Shown in pieces: positions 48,519-57,360 of a stretch of DNA of 64,000 bases. The stretch covers positions 6,639 through 70,638 of the forward strand of contig JBQTKD010000028.1 in NCBI GenBank assembly GCA_052386455.1, read 5' to 3'. Under the pieces are notes generated by a model that saw only the letters and a program-made list of their open reading frames with translations, was not told where the DNA came from and did not search any database. Position 1 is the stretch's first letter. Each line of letters opens with the position of its first letter. Position numbers and translations under genes: made by a program. Source of the stretch: JBQTKD01 sp052386455 (GTDB lineage Bacteria; Actinomycetota; Actinomycetes; Sporichthyales; Sporichthyaceae).

Positions 48519-50102
48519 GTGCCCACTCCTACCGCAACTCTCGCCGGGCGGACCATCGCCGTGTGGTCGCCGGACTGGCCGGTGCTCACCGCGGCCACCG
48601 CCGCCGGCCTGGATCCGCACCGGCCCGCCGCTGTGCTGTCCGGCGGCACGGTGCTCGCCTGCACGGCGAACGCCCGCGCGGCCGGGGTGCGCCGGGGGCT
48701 GCGGCGCAGGGAGGCGCAGTACCGCTGCCCGGACCTCGCGGTGCTGGACCGGGACCTGGCCGAGGAGGCGCGGGCCTTCGAGCCCGTCGTGGTCGCCGTG
48801 GAGGCGGTGGCGCCGGGGGTGGAGGTCGTCCGGCCGGGACTCTGCACGGTCGCCGCTCGTGGGCCGGCGCGCTTCTTCGGAGGGGACGCGCCGGCGGCGG
48901 CACGGTTGGCCGAGGAGGCCTCCGCGGCGGGCCCGGGGGATCGGTGCAGGGCGGGCGTGGCCGAGGGTGCCTTCGCGGCCACGCTCGCCGCCCGCTCGGG
49001 GCAGGTGGTGGCGGCCGGCCAGACGCCCGCGTTCCTCGCCGACCATCCGCTCGCCGCGATCGAGCGGCCGGACCTGGTGGACCTGCTGCGGCGGCTGGGT
49101 CTGCGCACCCTGGGGGACTTCGCGTGCCTGCCGGCGCCGGACGTGCTCGCCCGCTTCGGTGCCGAGGGCGCCCACTTCCACCGCCTCGCCCGTGGGTTGG
49201 ATCCGCTCCCGCCGGACGCTCGGCGCCCCGCGCCGGAGCTGATGGTCCACGTCGAACTGGATCCCCCCGCGTACACCGTGGAGCAGGCGGCGTTCGCCGC
49301 GCGTCCACTCGCCGACGCGCTGCACGCGCGGCTGGTCGCCGCCGGGCTGGGCTGCATTCGGCTGACGGTGGAGGCCGCCACCGAGCATGGGCAGTCGCAC
49401 GCACGGGTGTGGCGGCACGAGGGCGTGCTCACCCCGGAGGCCATCGCCGAGCGGGTGCGCTGGCAGTTGGACGGCTGGCTCAATCACACCGGTAGGGGGC
49501 AGCGCGGGTCCGCACCGAGACCGACCTCCGGCATCGCCGTGCTGCGGCTGACGCCGGAGGAGGTCGTCGAGCACGGTGGGGACCAGCTCGGGCTGTGGTC
49601 GGCCACGGGTGCGGACGCGGAGGCGGCGAAGCGGGCCGGGCGGGCGCTGGCGCGAGTGCAGGGCATGCTCGGCCAGCCCGCCGTGGTCACCGCGGTGCTC
49701 GGCGGCGGGCGCGGGCCGGGGGAGCGCGTCCGGTACGTCGCGTGGGGAGACCCGCGCGATCCCGCTCCGGCGGACGGCCCCTGGCCCGGCCGGGTGCCCG
49801 AACCCAGCCCCGCCCTCGTTCCGCCGGTTCCGGTGCAGGCGCGTCTGTTCGACGAGGCCGGTGCGCCCATCTCGGTCACTGCGCGGTTCGCCGTTTCCGG
49901 CGTCCCGGAGCGGCTGTGCGTCGGGCAGGACCTGCCGCGCCGTGTCCTGTCCTGGGCCGGGCCGTGGCCGGCCGAGGAGCGCTGGTGGGACGCGCGAGCG
50001 GCGCGGGTGCGGGTCCGCTTCCAGGTCGCCACCACCGATGGCATCGGCTGGCTGCTGATGCTCGAAGGGGACCGCTGGTCTGTGGAAGCGATCTATGACT
50101 GA
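48519..50102 (+). CDS. imuB: ImuB, Y-family polymerase-like mutasome protein
   Basis: A 527-residue protein, the same size as mycobacterial ImuB. It carries the Y-family fold (IAVWSPDWPVLTA..., then VEAVAPGVEVVRPGLCTVAARGPARFFGGD), but the acidic active-site residues of a true polymerase are not evident. PDVLARFGAEGAHFHRLARG forms the helix-hairpin-helix region, and the C-terminus has PVQARLFDEAGAPISVTARF and RFQVATTDGIGWLLMLEGDRW. It adapts DnaE2 to the beta clamp. GTG 48519 is chosen; ATG 48498 lies inside the SOS box. dnaE2 follows at 15 bp. Confidence 0.9.
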   Translation: MPTPTATLAGRTIAVWSPDWPVLTAATAAGLDPHRPAAVLSGGTVLACTANARAAGVRRGLRRREAQYRCPDLAVLDRDLAEEARAFEPVVVAVEAVAPGVEVVRPGLCTVAARGPARFFGGDAPAAARLAEEASAAGPGDRCRAGVAEGAFAATLAARSGQVVAAGQTPAFLADHPLAAIERPDLVDLLRRLGLRTLGDFACLPAPDVLARFGAEGAHFHRLARGLDPLPPDARRPAPELMVHVELDPPAYTVEQAAFAARPLADALHARLVAAGLGCIRLTVEAATEHGQSHARVWRHEGVLTPEAIAERVRWQLDGWLNHTGRGQRGSAPRPTSGIAVLRLTPEEVVEHGGDQLGLWSATGADAEAAKRAGRALARVQGMLGQPAVVTAVLGGGRGPGERVRYVAWGDPRDPAPADGPWPGRVPEPSPALVPPVPVQARLFDEAGAPISVTARFAVSGVPERLCVGQDLPRRVLSWAGPWPAEERWWDARAARVRVRFQVATTDGIGWLLMLEGDRWSVEAIYD

Positions 50103-50117
50103 GAGCAGGGCCGACTG

Positions 50118-53100
50118 ATGGGCTTCGACAACCCGGTCATGCCCTGGCACGAACTCGAGCAGCGGCTGTCCGGAAAGTTCAAACCGGCGGGGCGAAACCG
50201 GCCGCCGGAGCGGCCCGGCAGCACGCGGCGCGCTCCGTACCGGCCGCGGCCGGACCTCGCCGCGGGCGAGGTGGCCGTCGAGTACGCCGAGCTGCACGCC
50301 CATAGCAACTTCAGCTTCCTCGACGGCGCCTCCCACCCGGAAGAGCTGGTGGAGGAGGCCGTCCGGCTCGGCCTGTCCGCGCTCGCGCTCACCGACCACG
50401 ACGGCTTCTACGGGGTGGTCCGCTTCGCGGAGGCTGCGGCGCGGTACGGGCTGCCCACCATCTTCGGCTCCGAGCTCAGTCTCGATCTGACGCGGCCTCA
50501 GAACGGTGTGGCAGATCCGGAGGGCACCCACCTGGTGGTGCTCGCGCGAGACCCGGACGGGTACGCCCGGCTGTCCACCGCCATCAGCGACGCGTACGCC
50601 GCAGGCGGGGAGAAGGGCCGTCCGGTGTACGACCTCGAGGCGCTCGGCGCGGCCGCCGGCGGGCACTGGCTGGTCCTCACCGGCTGCCGCAAGGGCACCG
50701 TCCCCTCCGCGCTTTCGGCGGGCGGTGCAGCGGCCGGCGCACGGGAGCTGGACCGGCTGATTGCCCTATTCGGCAAGGGAAACGTAGCTGTCGAGCTCAC
50801 CGACCACGGGCATCCCACGGATGCCGAACACGTCGACGCCCTCGGCGCGCTGGCGGCTCGTTTCGGTGTGTCCACCGTCGCCACCGCCAACGCGCACTAC
50901 GCCGCACCGGACCGCCGACGGCTGGCCACGGCACTGGCCGCGGTCCGCGCCCGGCGTTCGCTGGACGAGCTGGCCGGGTGGCTGCCCGCGGCCGGCACGG
51001 CGCACCTGCGCTCGGGTGCCGAGCAGGCCGCGCGATTCGCCCGCCATCCCGGTGCGGTCGCCCGTGCCGCGGCCCTGGGCGCGGAGTGCGCCTTCGACTT
51101 GGCGCTGATTCGCCCACGCCTGCCGGACTTTCCGGTGCCGGCCGGGCACACGGCGATGACCTGGCTGCGCGAGCTGACCGAGCGTGGCGCCACGGAACGG
51201 TACGGGTCGCGGGACGCCGAGCGGCAGCCCGGCGCGTGGGCGCAGCTGGACCACGAACTGGAGATGATCGAGAAGCTGGACTTTCCGGGGTACTTCCTGA
51301 TCGTCCACGAGATCGTCGAGTTCGCCCGCAGCCAGGACATCCTCTGCCAGGGCCGCGGCTCGGCGGCCAACTCGGCAGTCTGCTACTCGCTCGGCATCAC
51401 CGCCGTGGACGCCGTCTACTACGGGCTGCTGTTCGAGCGCTTCCTCTCGCCCGAGCGAGGCGAGCCGCCGGACATCGACATCGACATCGAGTCCGGGCGG
51501 CGGGAGGAGGTCATCCAGCACGTCTACGCCCGGTACGGCCGCCGGCACGCCGCGCAGGTCGCCAACGTCATCTCGTACCGGCCGCGTTCTGCCGTGCGAG
51601 ACATGGCCAAGGCGCTCGGGTACTCCACCGGCGCCCAGGACGCCTTCTCCAAGGGCGTCCATCGGTATGCCCTGCCGGCCGACGAGGGCTCGGCGGTCAC
51701 GGACGACGAGGTCCCGGCCGAGGTGATGGAGCTCGCCGGGCAGGTCGCGAACTTCCCGCGCCACCTGGGCATCCACTCCGGTGGCATGGTCATCTGCGAC
51801 CGGCCGGTGATCGAGGTCGTGCCCGTCGAGCCGGCGCGGATGGAGAACCGCACTGTCGTGCAGTGGGACAAGGACGACTGCGCGTCGCCGCTGGTGAACC
51901 TCGTCAAGTTCGACCTGCTGGGCCTCGGCATGCTCTCCGCGCTGCACGGGTGCCTGGACCTCGTTCGGGACCACCACGGTGTCGAGTGGACGCTCGAGAC
52001 GATCCCCAAGGAGGACCCCGAGGTCTACGACATGCTCTGCCGCGCGGACTCCGTCGGGGTGTTCCAGGTGGAGTCCCGCGCGCAGATGGCCACCCTGCCG
52101 CGGCTGCAACCGCGCTGCTTCTACGACCTGGTGCTGGAGATCGCGCTGATCCGCCCCGGCCCCATCCAGGGCGGCTCGGTGCACCCGTTCATCCGGCGGC
52201 GCGCGGGCAAGGAACCGATTACCTATCCGCACCCGTCCCTGGAGAACTGCCTGCGCCGCACTCTCGGCGTGCCGATGTTCCAGGAACAGCTCATGCAGAT
52301 GGTCGTCGACGCGGCCGGTTGCACGCCGACTCAGGCGGACCGGGTCCGCCGCGCCGTCGGGTCCAAGCGCTCCGCGGCGCAGATCGCCGCGCTGCAGGCC
52401 GAGCTGTACGAGGGAATGGAGCGCACCCACGGGATCACCGGGGCGACGGCGGACCAGATCTTCAACCTGATCGCCGCGTTCGCGAACTTCGGCTTCGCCG
52501 AGAGCCACTCGATCAGCTTCGCGCTGCTGGTCTACTCGTCCTCCTGGTTCAAGCTGCGGTACCCGGCGGCGTTCTGTGCGGCGCTGCTCAACGCCCAGCC
52601 GATGGGCTTCTACTCGCCGCAGTCCCTTGTCGCCGATGCCCGCCGGCACGGGGTCGAGGTGCTCCGGCCGGACGTGAACGTCTCGTCCGCCGGGGCATCG
52701 CTGGAACCGGCCGGGCCGGGGACTCTGCCGTCGGAGAGTGGCGAAACGGAGGCCTCCTGGGGCAGGGCCGCGGTGCGGCTCGGAACGAACTCGGTCCGGT
52801 CCATCGGCGACGACCTCGCCGAGCGCATCGCGGCGGGCCGCCCGTACGCCGACCTCGCCGACTTTGCCCTGCGGACCGGGGCCGGCGCCGCCCGCATCGA
52901 GGCGCTGGCCACCGCCGGCGCGTTCGACTGTCTCGGCCTGGAGCGTCGGGAGGCGCTGTGGGCGGCCGGTGCCGTCGCCCAGGCGAGCCCGGACCGGCTG
53001 GCAGGCACCGTGCTCGGCGAACGGGCGCCGAGTCTGCCGGACCTGGCGCCCCTGGAGCGGACCATGGCGGACCTGTGGGCCACCGGGATCACCCCGGACG

Positions 53101-53453
53101 GGCACCCCATGGAGCACGTCCGGAACCTCCTGGCCCCCGAGATCCTGTCCATCGCGGATCTGCGCGGGCGCCGGAACCGGGAGCGGGTGCAGGTGGCCGG
53201 GGTCGTCACCCACCGGCAGCAGCCGCAGACCGCGGCCGGAACGATCTTCCTGAACCTCGAGGACGAGACCGGGATGCTCAACGTGATCTGCTCGCCCGGC
53301 CTGTGGACCCGGCAGCGGCGCGTCGCCCGGGACTCCGCCGCGCTGATCGTCCGCGGACGGCTGGAGACGGCGGAGGGGGTGATCAGCCTCGTCGCCGAGG
53401 TGTTCAGGCCCCTGCAGGTCGTGACCGGTGCCCGTTCTCGGGACTTTCGCTAG
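50118..53453 (+). CDS. dnaE2: error-prone DNA polymerase III alpha subunit
   Basis: A 1111-residue C-family polymerase. The PHP domain begins near residue 57 (AELHAHSNFSFLDGASHPEELV). The palm motif PDIDIDIESGRREEVIQHV (about 451) holds catalytic Asp residues. Then come GVPMFQEQLMQMVVDAAGCTPTQADRVRRAVGSKR and a C-terminal OB fold (VQVAGVVTHRQQPQTAAGTIFLNLEDETGMLNVI). It carries out translesion synthesis and induced mutagenesis with ImuA' and ImuB. AGGG lies 7 nt before ATG 50118. Third in the SOS cassette. Confidence 0.95.
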   Translation: MGFDNPVMPWHELEQRLSGKFKPAGRNRPPERPGSTRRAPYRPRPDLAAGEVAVEYAELHAHSNFSFLDGASHPEELVEEAVRLGLSALALTDHDGFYGVVRFAEAAARYGLPTIFGSELSLDLTRPQNGVADPEGTHLVVLARDPDGYARLSTAISDAYAAGGEKGRPVYDLEALGAAAGGHWLVLTGCRKGTVPSALSAGGAAAGARELDRLIALFGKGNVAVELTDHGHPTDAEHVDALGALAARFGVSTVATANAHYAAPDRRRLATALAAVRARRSLDELAGWLPAAGTAHLRSGAEQAARFARHPGAVARAAALGAECAFDLALIRPRLPDFPVPAGHTAMTWLRELTERGATERYGSRDAERQPGAWAQLDHELEMIEKLDFPGYFLIVHEIVEFARSQDILCQGRGSAANSAVCYSLGITAVDAVYYGLLFERFLSPERGEPPDIDIDIESGRREEVIQHVYARYGRRHAAQVANVISYRPRSAVRDMAKALGYSTGAQDAFSKGVHRYALPADEGSAVTDDEVPAEVMELAGQVANFPRHLGIHSGGMVICDRPVIEVVPVEPARMENRTVVQWDKDDCASPLVNLVKFDLLGLGMLSALHGCLDLVRDHHGVEWTLETIPKEDPEVYDMLCRADSVGVFQVESRAQMATLPRLQPRCFYDLVLEIALIRPGPIQGGSVHPFIRRRAGKEPITYPHPSLENCLRRTLGVPMFQEQLMQMVVDAAGCTPTQADRVRRAVGSKRSAAQIAALQAELYEGMERTHGITGATADQIFNLIAAFANFGFAESHSISFALLVYSSSWFKLRYPAAFCAALLNAQPMGFYSPQSLVADARRHGVEVLRPDVNVSSAGASLEPAGPGTLPSESGETEASWGRAAVRLGTNSVRSIGDDLAERIAAGRPYADLADFALRTGAGAARIEALATAGAFDCLGLERREALWAAGAVAQASPDRLAGTVLGERAPSLPDLAPLERTMADLWATGITPDGHPMEHVRNLLAPEILSIADLRGRRNRERVQVAGVVTHRQQPQTAAGTIFLNLEDETGMLNVICSPGLWTRQRRVARDSAALIVRGRLETAEGVISLVAEVFRPLQVVTGARSRDFR

Positions 53454-53458
53454 GTTGC

Positions 53459-53470
53459 TACTTGCAAGTA
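53459..53470. promoter_or_regulatory. palindrome between dnaE2 and the unknown gene
   Basis: TACTTGCAAGTA is a perfect 12-bp palindrome six bases after the dnaE2 stop, within GTTGC-TACTTGCAAGTA-AGGCAAC where the outer GTTGC/GCAAC are also complementary (offset by one base). It is a typical TetR/MarR operator form. Confidence 0.5.
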
Positions 53471-53543
53471 AGGCAACCGCGGTGGCGCCCGCTCCGAAGG
53501 TGCGGCAGGGCTCTCGCGCGTACCTCAAACCCCGGGGAATGGC

Positions 53544-55160
53544 ATGCAGACCATTTACGCGACGCATCTGCCGCTGCCCCACGACCTCGGACCAGCCGCG
53601 CTCGACCGTGCCGTCGAGGCCGTCGCCGGCTGGCTGCGGGACCGCTTCAAGGTCACCCCGAGCCCGCTGACCGGCGGCTCGGCGCGCACCGCGGACTACG
53701 CGATCGAGTGGGAGAGCCTGTTCGGCGAGGCGGGCGGACTGGTCGGGTTCGAGGTCGACCAGCCGGACGCCGAGGACGCCACCTGGCGCTGGCGCACGCA
53801 CATCGACATCGGCGTCGAGGACGGCGAGGCCTGGCTACGGGTGCGCGTCGGGCTGTTCTCGCCTCGGGAGGGGCTGGTCACCAGGCCCAAGGTCGCTCCC
53901 CACCGCCCGCCCGTGGTCCGCCGCGTGGTGGACCGTCTCGACGTGCGGATCGACGACCGCCGCATCGACCGGCCCTGGATGCTCACCGTCCCCGAGGTCC
54001 CGGAGTACGTGCGGTTCCTGACCAGCCGGGAGCGTCGCCTGCCGGTGCTGGCCATCTCGCACGACTCCGAGGGCGAGCCGTTCCTGGACCGTGCCCGAGC
54101 CGCGGACCGCCTGCTCGGCCTCGCGCACGTCGTCGAGGTCGACCTGCAGTCCAGCTACGCGGTCACCGACGCCATCGGCAAGACGCTGTCCTGCTACTCC
54201 GGCGCCGTGCGCATGTACTGGCCCGGCTTCGCCGTCGGGGACGACCCGTACTTCCACCGCGCGTACGTCGGGGGCAGCCTCGCCTACCTCGGCCGCGAGG
54301 GCATGGGCGGGGAACTGTTCGACACCCTCGGCCGGCTCTCCGCGCTGTCCATCGCCGAGCCGGAACTGCGCCAGCGGCTACGGCGCGAAGAACACGCCCA
54401 CAGCTCCCGCGCCTCCGCCGCGCAGGCCGCCGTGGCCCGCGCGACCCTCGCCAACACGACCGTCGTCGACCCGGTCGACCGGTCGGTCTGGCTGGACCTG
54501 TGCGCCGACCACGAACGTCAGCAGCAGCGGATCGCGGCGCTGGAGGCCGAGCTGGCCGACGCCCGCCTGGAGATCGACGCGTTGAACACCGCCTGCGAGG
54601 CCGCCGAGGCGCGGGCCCGATCGATCGCCGAGCCCGTCGCGAACTTCGCGGCGTCGCGCGTGACCGGGCGCCCGCAGCCGGCGATGCCGATCGAGGACCT
54701 GATTCCCGTCTGCGTCGTCGAGGCGGTCCGGGTTGCCCGCGAACGCTGCCCGCACCTCGTGCTTCTCGAGGAGGCGTTCACCTCCGCAGGCCGCAGCAGC
54801 TACGACGACCCCGAGCGCGTGCTCGCGAACCTGCTCCTGATGGAGCAGATCGGGGCCGACTGGGCGAGCGGCGAGCTCGTCGACGGACCGCACGAGGCGT
54901 TCCAGCAGCGCTGCAGCGGATACCACGGCGGTCTGCACGGTGCCCAACTGCCGAACGTGGACCGCTACACCCGGTCCTACGAAGGCCGCTCGATCGTCCT
55001 CGGCCCGCACATCGCCCGCGGCCACGGGGCGGACAAGTCGATCCTGCGGATCTACTGGTATCTGGACGAGGCCCGGCAGCGGATCGTGATCGGACACGTG
55101 GGCGGCCTGGTGGAGCACGGCGACTCGACGGGTCCGGACGCCGCAGGCTCCGCCCACTGA
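53544..55160 (+). CDS. unknown multidomain protein with central coiled coil
   Basis: A 538-residue soluble protein. Its N-terminal region of about 240 residues is beta-rich (YAIEWESLF...THIDIGVEDGEAWLRVRVGLFSPREG; AVTDAIGKTLSCYSGAVRMYWPGF). A coiled coil lies at about 319-360 (HERQQQRIAALEAELADARLEIDALN). The C-terminal domain contains HEAFQQRCSGYHGGLHGAQLPN and ends in RIYWYLDEARQRIVIGHVGGLVEHG. I do not recognise a named family, though the last segment resembles small toxin/nuclease-like folds. GGGGAA precedes ATG 53544. A palindrome stands in its promoter region. It is probably not part of the SOS cassette. Confidence 0.6.
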   Translation: MQTIYATHLPLPHDLGPAALDRAVEAVAGWLRDRFKVTPSPLTGGSARTADYAIEWESLFGEAGGLVGFEVDQPDAEDATWRWRTHIDIGVEDGEAWLRVRVGLFSPREGLVTRPKVAPHRPPVVRRVVDRLDVRIDDRRIDRPWMLTVPEVPEYVRFLTSRERRLPVLAISHDSEGEPFLDRARAADRLLGLAHVVEVDLQSSYAVTDAIGKTLSCYSGAVRMYWPGFAVGDDPYFHRAYVGGSLAYLGREGMGGELFDTLGRLSALSIAEPELRQRLRREEHAHSSRASAAQAAVARATLANTTVVDPVDRSVWLDLCADHERQQQRIAALEAELADARLEIDALNTACEAAEARARSIAEPVANFAASRVTGRPQPAMPIEDLIPVCVVEAVRVARERCPHLVLLEEAFTSAGRSSYDDPERVLANLLLMEQIGADWASGELVDGPHEAFQQRCSGYHGGLHGAQLPNVDRYTRSYEGRSIVLGPHIARGHGADKSILRIYWYLDEARQRIVIGHVGGLVEHGDSTGPDAAGSAH

Positions 55161-55254
55161 AGGTTGTAAGGGTCACCTAATCCATGGCGTCACGGAGGCG
55201 CCGGACGGGGAAGAATGGGCCCTGGCCCGCCGAACTCGACATTGGAGAAGCACC

Positions 55255-55677
55255 ATGGCGCCCTCGATCGCCCGTCAGATCATGGACGTGCACCCGACCG
55301 GATTCGGACTGATCGACCGCAAGAAGCTCGACGCGGCGCTCGGCGCGCTGCAGACCGCCTCGCAGGCGGCCTCGGTCTGTGCGGATGCGAGCCTCAACGA
55401 GGGCCAGATCAAGGACATGCGCGAGTGCGTGCGCACCTGCCTGGACTGCGCGGACATCGTCGACGCCGCGGTGAAGACGCTGTCCCGCCACGCCGGGTGG
55501 GAGCAGTCCGCCGCGCCCACCATCCTCCGCGCCGCGGTGGCGGTGCTGGACGCGTGCGCGCACGAATCGGCCCGCCACGCCTCCATGCACATGCACGCCC
55601 GGCTCACCTCGGAGACCTGCCGCAAGGCGCAGACCGCCTGCGAGGAGCTGCTCGACTCCCTGGCCGCACGCAGCTAG
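55255..55677 (+). CDS. four-helix-bundle copper-binding protein (Csp3/DUF326-like)
   Basis: A 140-residue cytosolic protein, all helical, with seven Cys: SVCADA, ECVRTCLDC, DACAHE and ETCRKAQTACEE. It also has the His/Met-rich HESARHASMHMHARL. The CxxxC ladder along helices is the pattern of the DUF326/YhjQ family, whose Csp3 members store Cu(I) in the bundle core. No signal peptide, so the cytosolic type. The stop is immediately followed by the pirin ATG, so the two genes are translated together. Confidence 0.82.
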   Translation: MAPSIARQIMDVHPTGFGLIDRKKLDAALGALQTASQAASVCADASLNEGQIKDMRECVRTCLDCADIVDAAVKTLSRHAGWEQSAAPTILRAAVAVLDACAHESARHASMHMHARLTSETCRKAQTACEELLDSLAARS

Positions 55678-56616
55678 ATGGACCCGTTCGTTCTCCCGTT
55701 CACCGAGGTCCCGTTGGGCGGGCCGCGCGCGATGGGAGTCCGCCGGAGCCTGCCGCAGCGGCGGCAGTCGCTGATCGGTGCCTGGTGCTTCGTCGACCAC
55801 TACGGCCCGGACAGTGTCGGGTCGGCTCGGGAGCTCGCCGACGGCGTCGCCGCCAGCGGCGGCATGCAGGTGCCGGGGCATCCGCACACGGGCCTGGCCA
55901 CCGCATCCTGGCTGTTCACCGGCGAGGTCGAGCACCGCGACACCACCGGTGCACACGCGATGGTGCGTCCCGGCGAACTGAACCTGATGACCGCAGGCTC
56001 CGGCATCGCGCACTCGGAGTTCTCCACCCCAGCCACCACCGTCCTGCACGGTGTCCAGCTCTGGCTCGCGCTGCCGGAGTCGGCCCGGTTCGTCGAGCCG
56101 TCGTTCGCCCACTACGTGCCCGAGGCGACGGATCTCGACGGCGCCGTCGCACGGGTGTTCCTCGGTTCGCTCTTCGGCGTGCAGTCTCAGGTGTCGACGC
56201 ACACCGCGCTGATCGGCGCCGAACTGGTGCTGCCCGCCGGCCACACGGTGGCCGTGGACGTCGATCCCGCGCACGAGCACGGCTTCCTCTGCGACACCGG
56301 CGTCGTGCAGGCCGCGAGCGCGGTCGCCGAACCGGGGGAGATCGTCTTCGTCCCTCGCGGTCGGCGACAGATCGTGCTCTCGGCACCCACGGACGCGCGT
56401 CTGCTGATCCTCGGCGGCGAACCGCTCGGCGAACAGATCCTGATGTGGTGGAACTTCGTCGGGCGCAGCCACGACGAGATCGTGGACTTCCGAGCCACCT
56501 GGCAGCGCGAACGCGAAGAGCTTCGCGGTGGCCGGTTTGGCGACTTCCCGTCCGCGTGGACGTCCACGCTCCCGGCGCCGCCGATGCCGACGACGCAGCT
56601 ACGCCCCCGCGGTTAG
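55678..56616 (+). CDS. pirin family protein
   Basis: A 312-residue bicupin. The N-terminal cupin shows the pirin iron-site pattern: VPGHPHTGLATASWLFTGEVEHRDTTGAH (two His, then E-x-x-H) and MTAGSGIAHSE. LHGVQLWLALP and the C-terminal domain with LLILGGEPLGEQILMWWNFVGRSHDEI follow. Pirins are redox/metal-linked proteins, some with quercetinase activity. ATG 55678 abuts the stop of the copper-protein gene. Coupling of pirin to a Cu-storage-like protein is unusual but its meaning is not known. Confidence 0.88.
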   Translation: MDPFVLPFTEVPLGGPRAMGVRRSLPQRRQSLIGAWCFVDHYGPDSVGSARELADGVAASGGMQVPGHPHTGLATASWLFTGEVEHRDTTGAHAMVRPGELNLMTAGSGIAHSEFSTPATTVLHGVQLWLALPESARFVEPSFAHYVPEATDLDGAVARVFLGSLFGVQSQVSTHTALIGAELVLPAGHTVAVDVDPAHEHGFLCDTGVVQAASAVAEPGEIVFVPRGRRQIVLSAPTDARLLILGGEPLGEQILMWWNFVGRSHDEIVDFRATWQREREELRGGRFGDFPSAWTSTLPAPPMPTTQLRPRG

Positions 56617-56626
56617 GAGACATGCC

Positions 56627-57319
56627 CTATGGGCAGCAGCCTTCCGGCGAGCAGGTTTGCCCACCGCTGAGGACGATGGTCTCGGTTTCGTGGTGGTCCC
56701 AGGCCAGGGTCAAGGCGTTGAGCAGGACGTCGACCCGGTCCGTTCCCGGCAGCACGTAGCGCCCTGCGAAGACGTGGTACGGCACGCCCTCGACACCGCG
56801 CGCCCGCAGCGCGTGCACGTCGTTGGCGACGTTGAACTCGAACCGGCCCTCGGCCAACACTCGGCGGGCGTGCTCGGGGTCGAGGCCCAACCCGGGCGCG
56901 AGGCCCACCAGCGAGTCGACGTCGAACACCGACTCGGCCTGGCCGAAGTACCGCTCGAACACCGCAGCCCACGCGTCGCCGCCGACACCCTTGCTGCGGG
57001 CGAAGGCGAGGAACTGGTGGGCGAGGGAGGTGTTGCCCATGACGTTCTCGCGCAGGCGGTAGGGCGCAATGCCCTCCTCGGCCGCGGTCGCCTCGAGCTT
57101 CGCGATGTTGGCGTCGATCTGTTCCGGGCTCAGGCCGTACCGGTTGGCCATGTGCGCCTGCACGGTCCAGGTGCCCTGCGCGTGCGGCACCAGCTCGAAG
57201 GAGCGGTGCACCACCTCGACCTCGGCGCCGTGCTCGAACTCGGAGATCGCCCGGCGCAGCCGGTAGAAACCGATCCCGCACCAGGGACACGTGACGTCGG
57301 ACCAGACCTCGACCTTCAT
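56627..57319 (-). CDS. FrnE-like DsbA-family thiol oxidoreductase
   Basis: A 230-residue cytosolic protein (no signal peptide). The thioredoxin-like start VEVWSDVTCPWCGIGFYRL holds the CPWC active site. The helical insert contains NVMGNTSLAHQFLAFARSKG, and the family motif VEGVPYHVFAGRYVLPG follows with the cis-Pro. The C-terminus has a second Cys group (QTCSPEGCCP), as in FrnE-like proteins. The ATG at 57319 is clear. The segment encoding GVGGDAWAAVFER (56952-56994) recurs as a fragment at 63641-63683. Confidence 0.88.
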   Translation of the reverse strand: MKVEVWSDVTCPWCGIGFYRLRRAISEFEHGAEVEVVHRSFELVPHAQGTWTVQAHMANRYGLSPEQIDANIAKLEATAAEEGIAPYRLRENVMGNTSLAHQFLAFARSKGVGGDAWAAVFERYFGQAESVFDVDSLVGLAPGLGLDPEHARRVLAEGRFEFNVANDVHALRARGVEGVPYHVFAGRYVLPGTDRVDVLLNALTLAWDHHETETIVLSGGQTCSPEGCCP

Positions 57320-57360
57320 GCGCTCATCTTGCCTCGTGGCGGTGTTCGCGCAGGCTCGCC

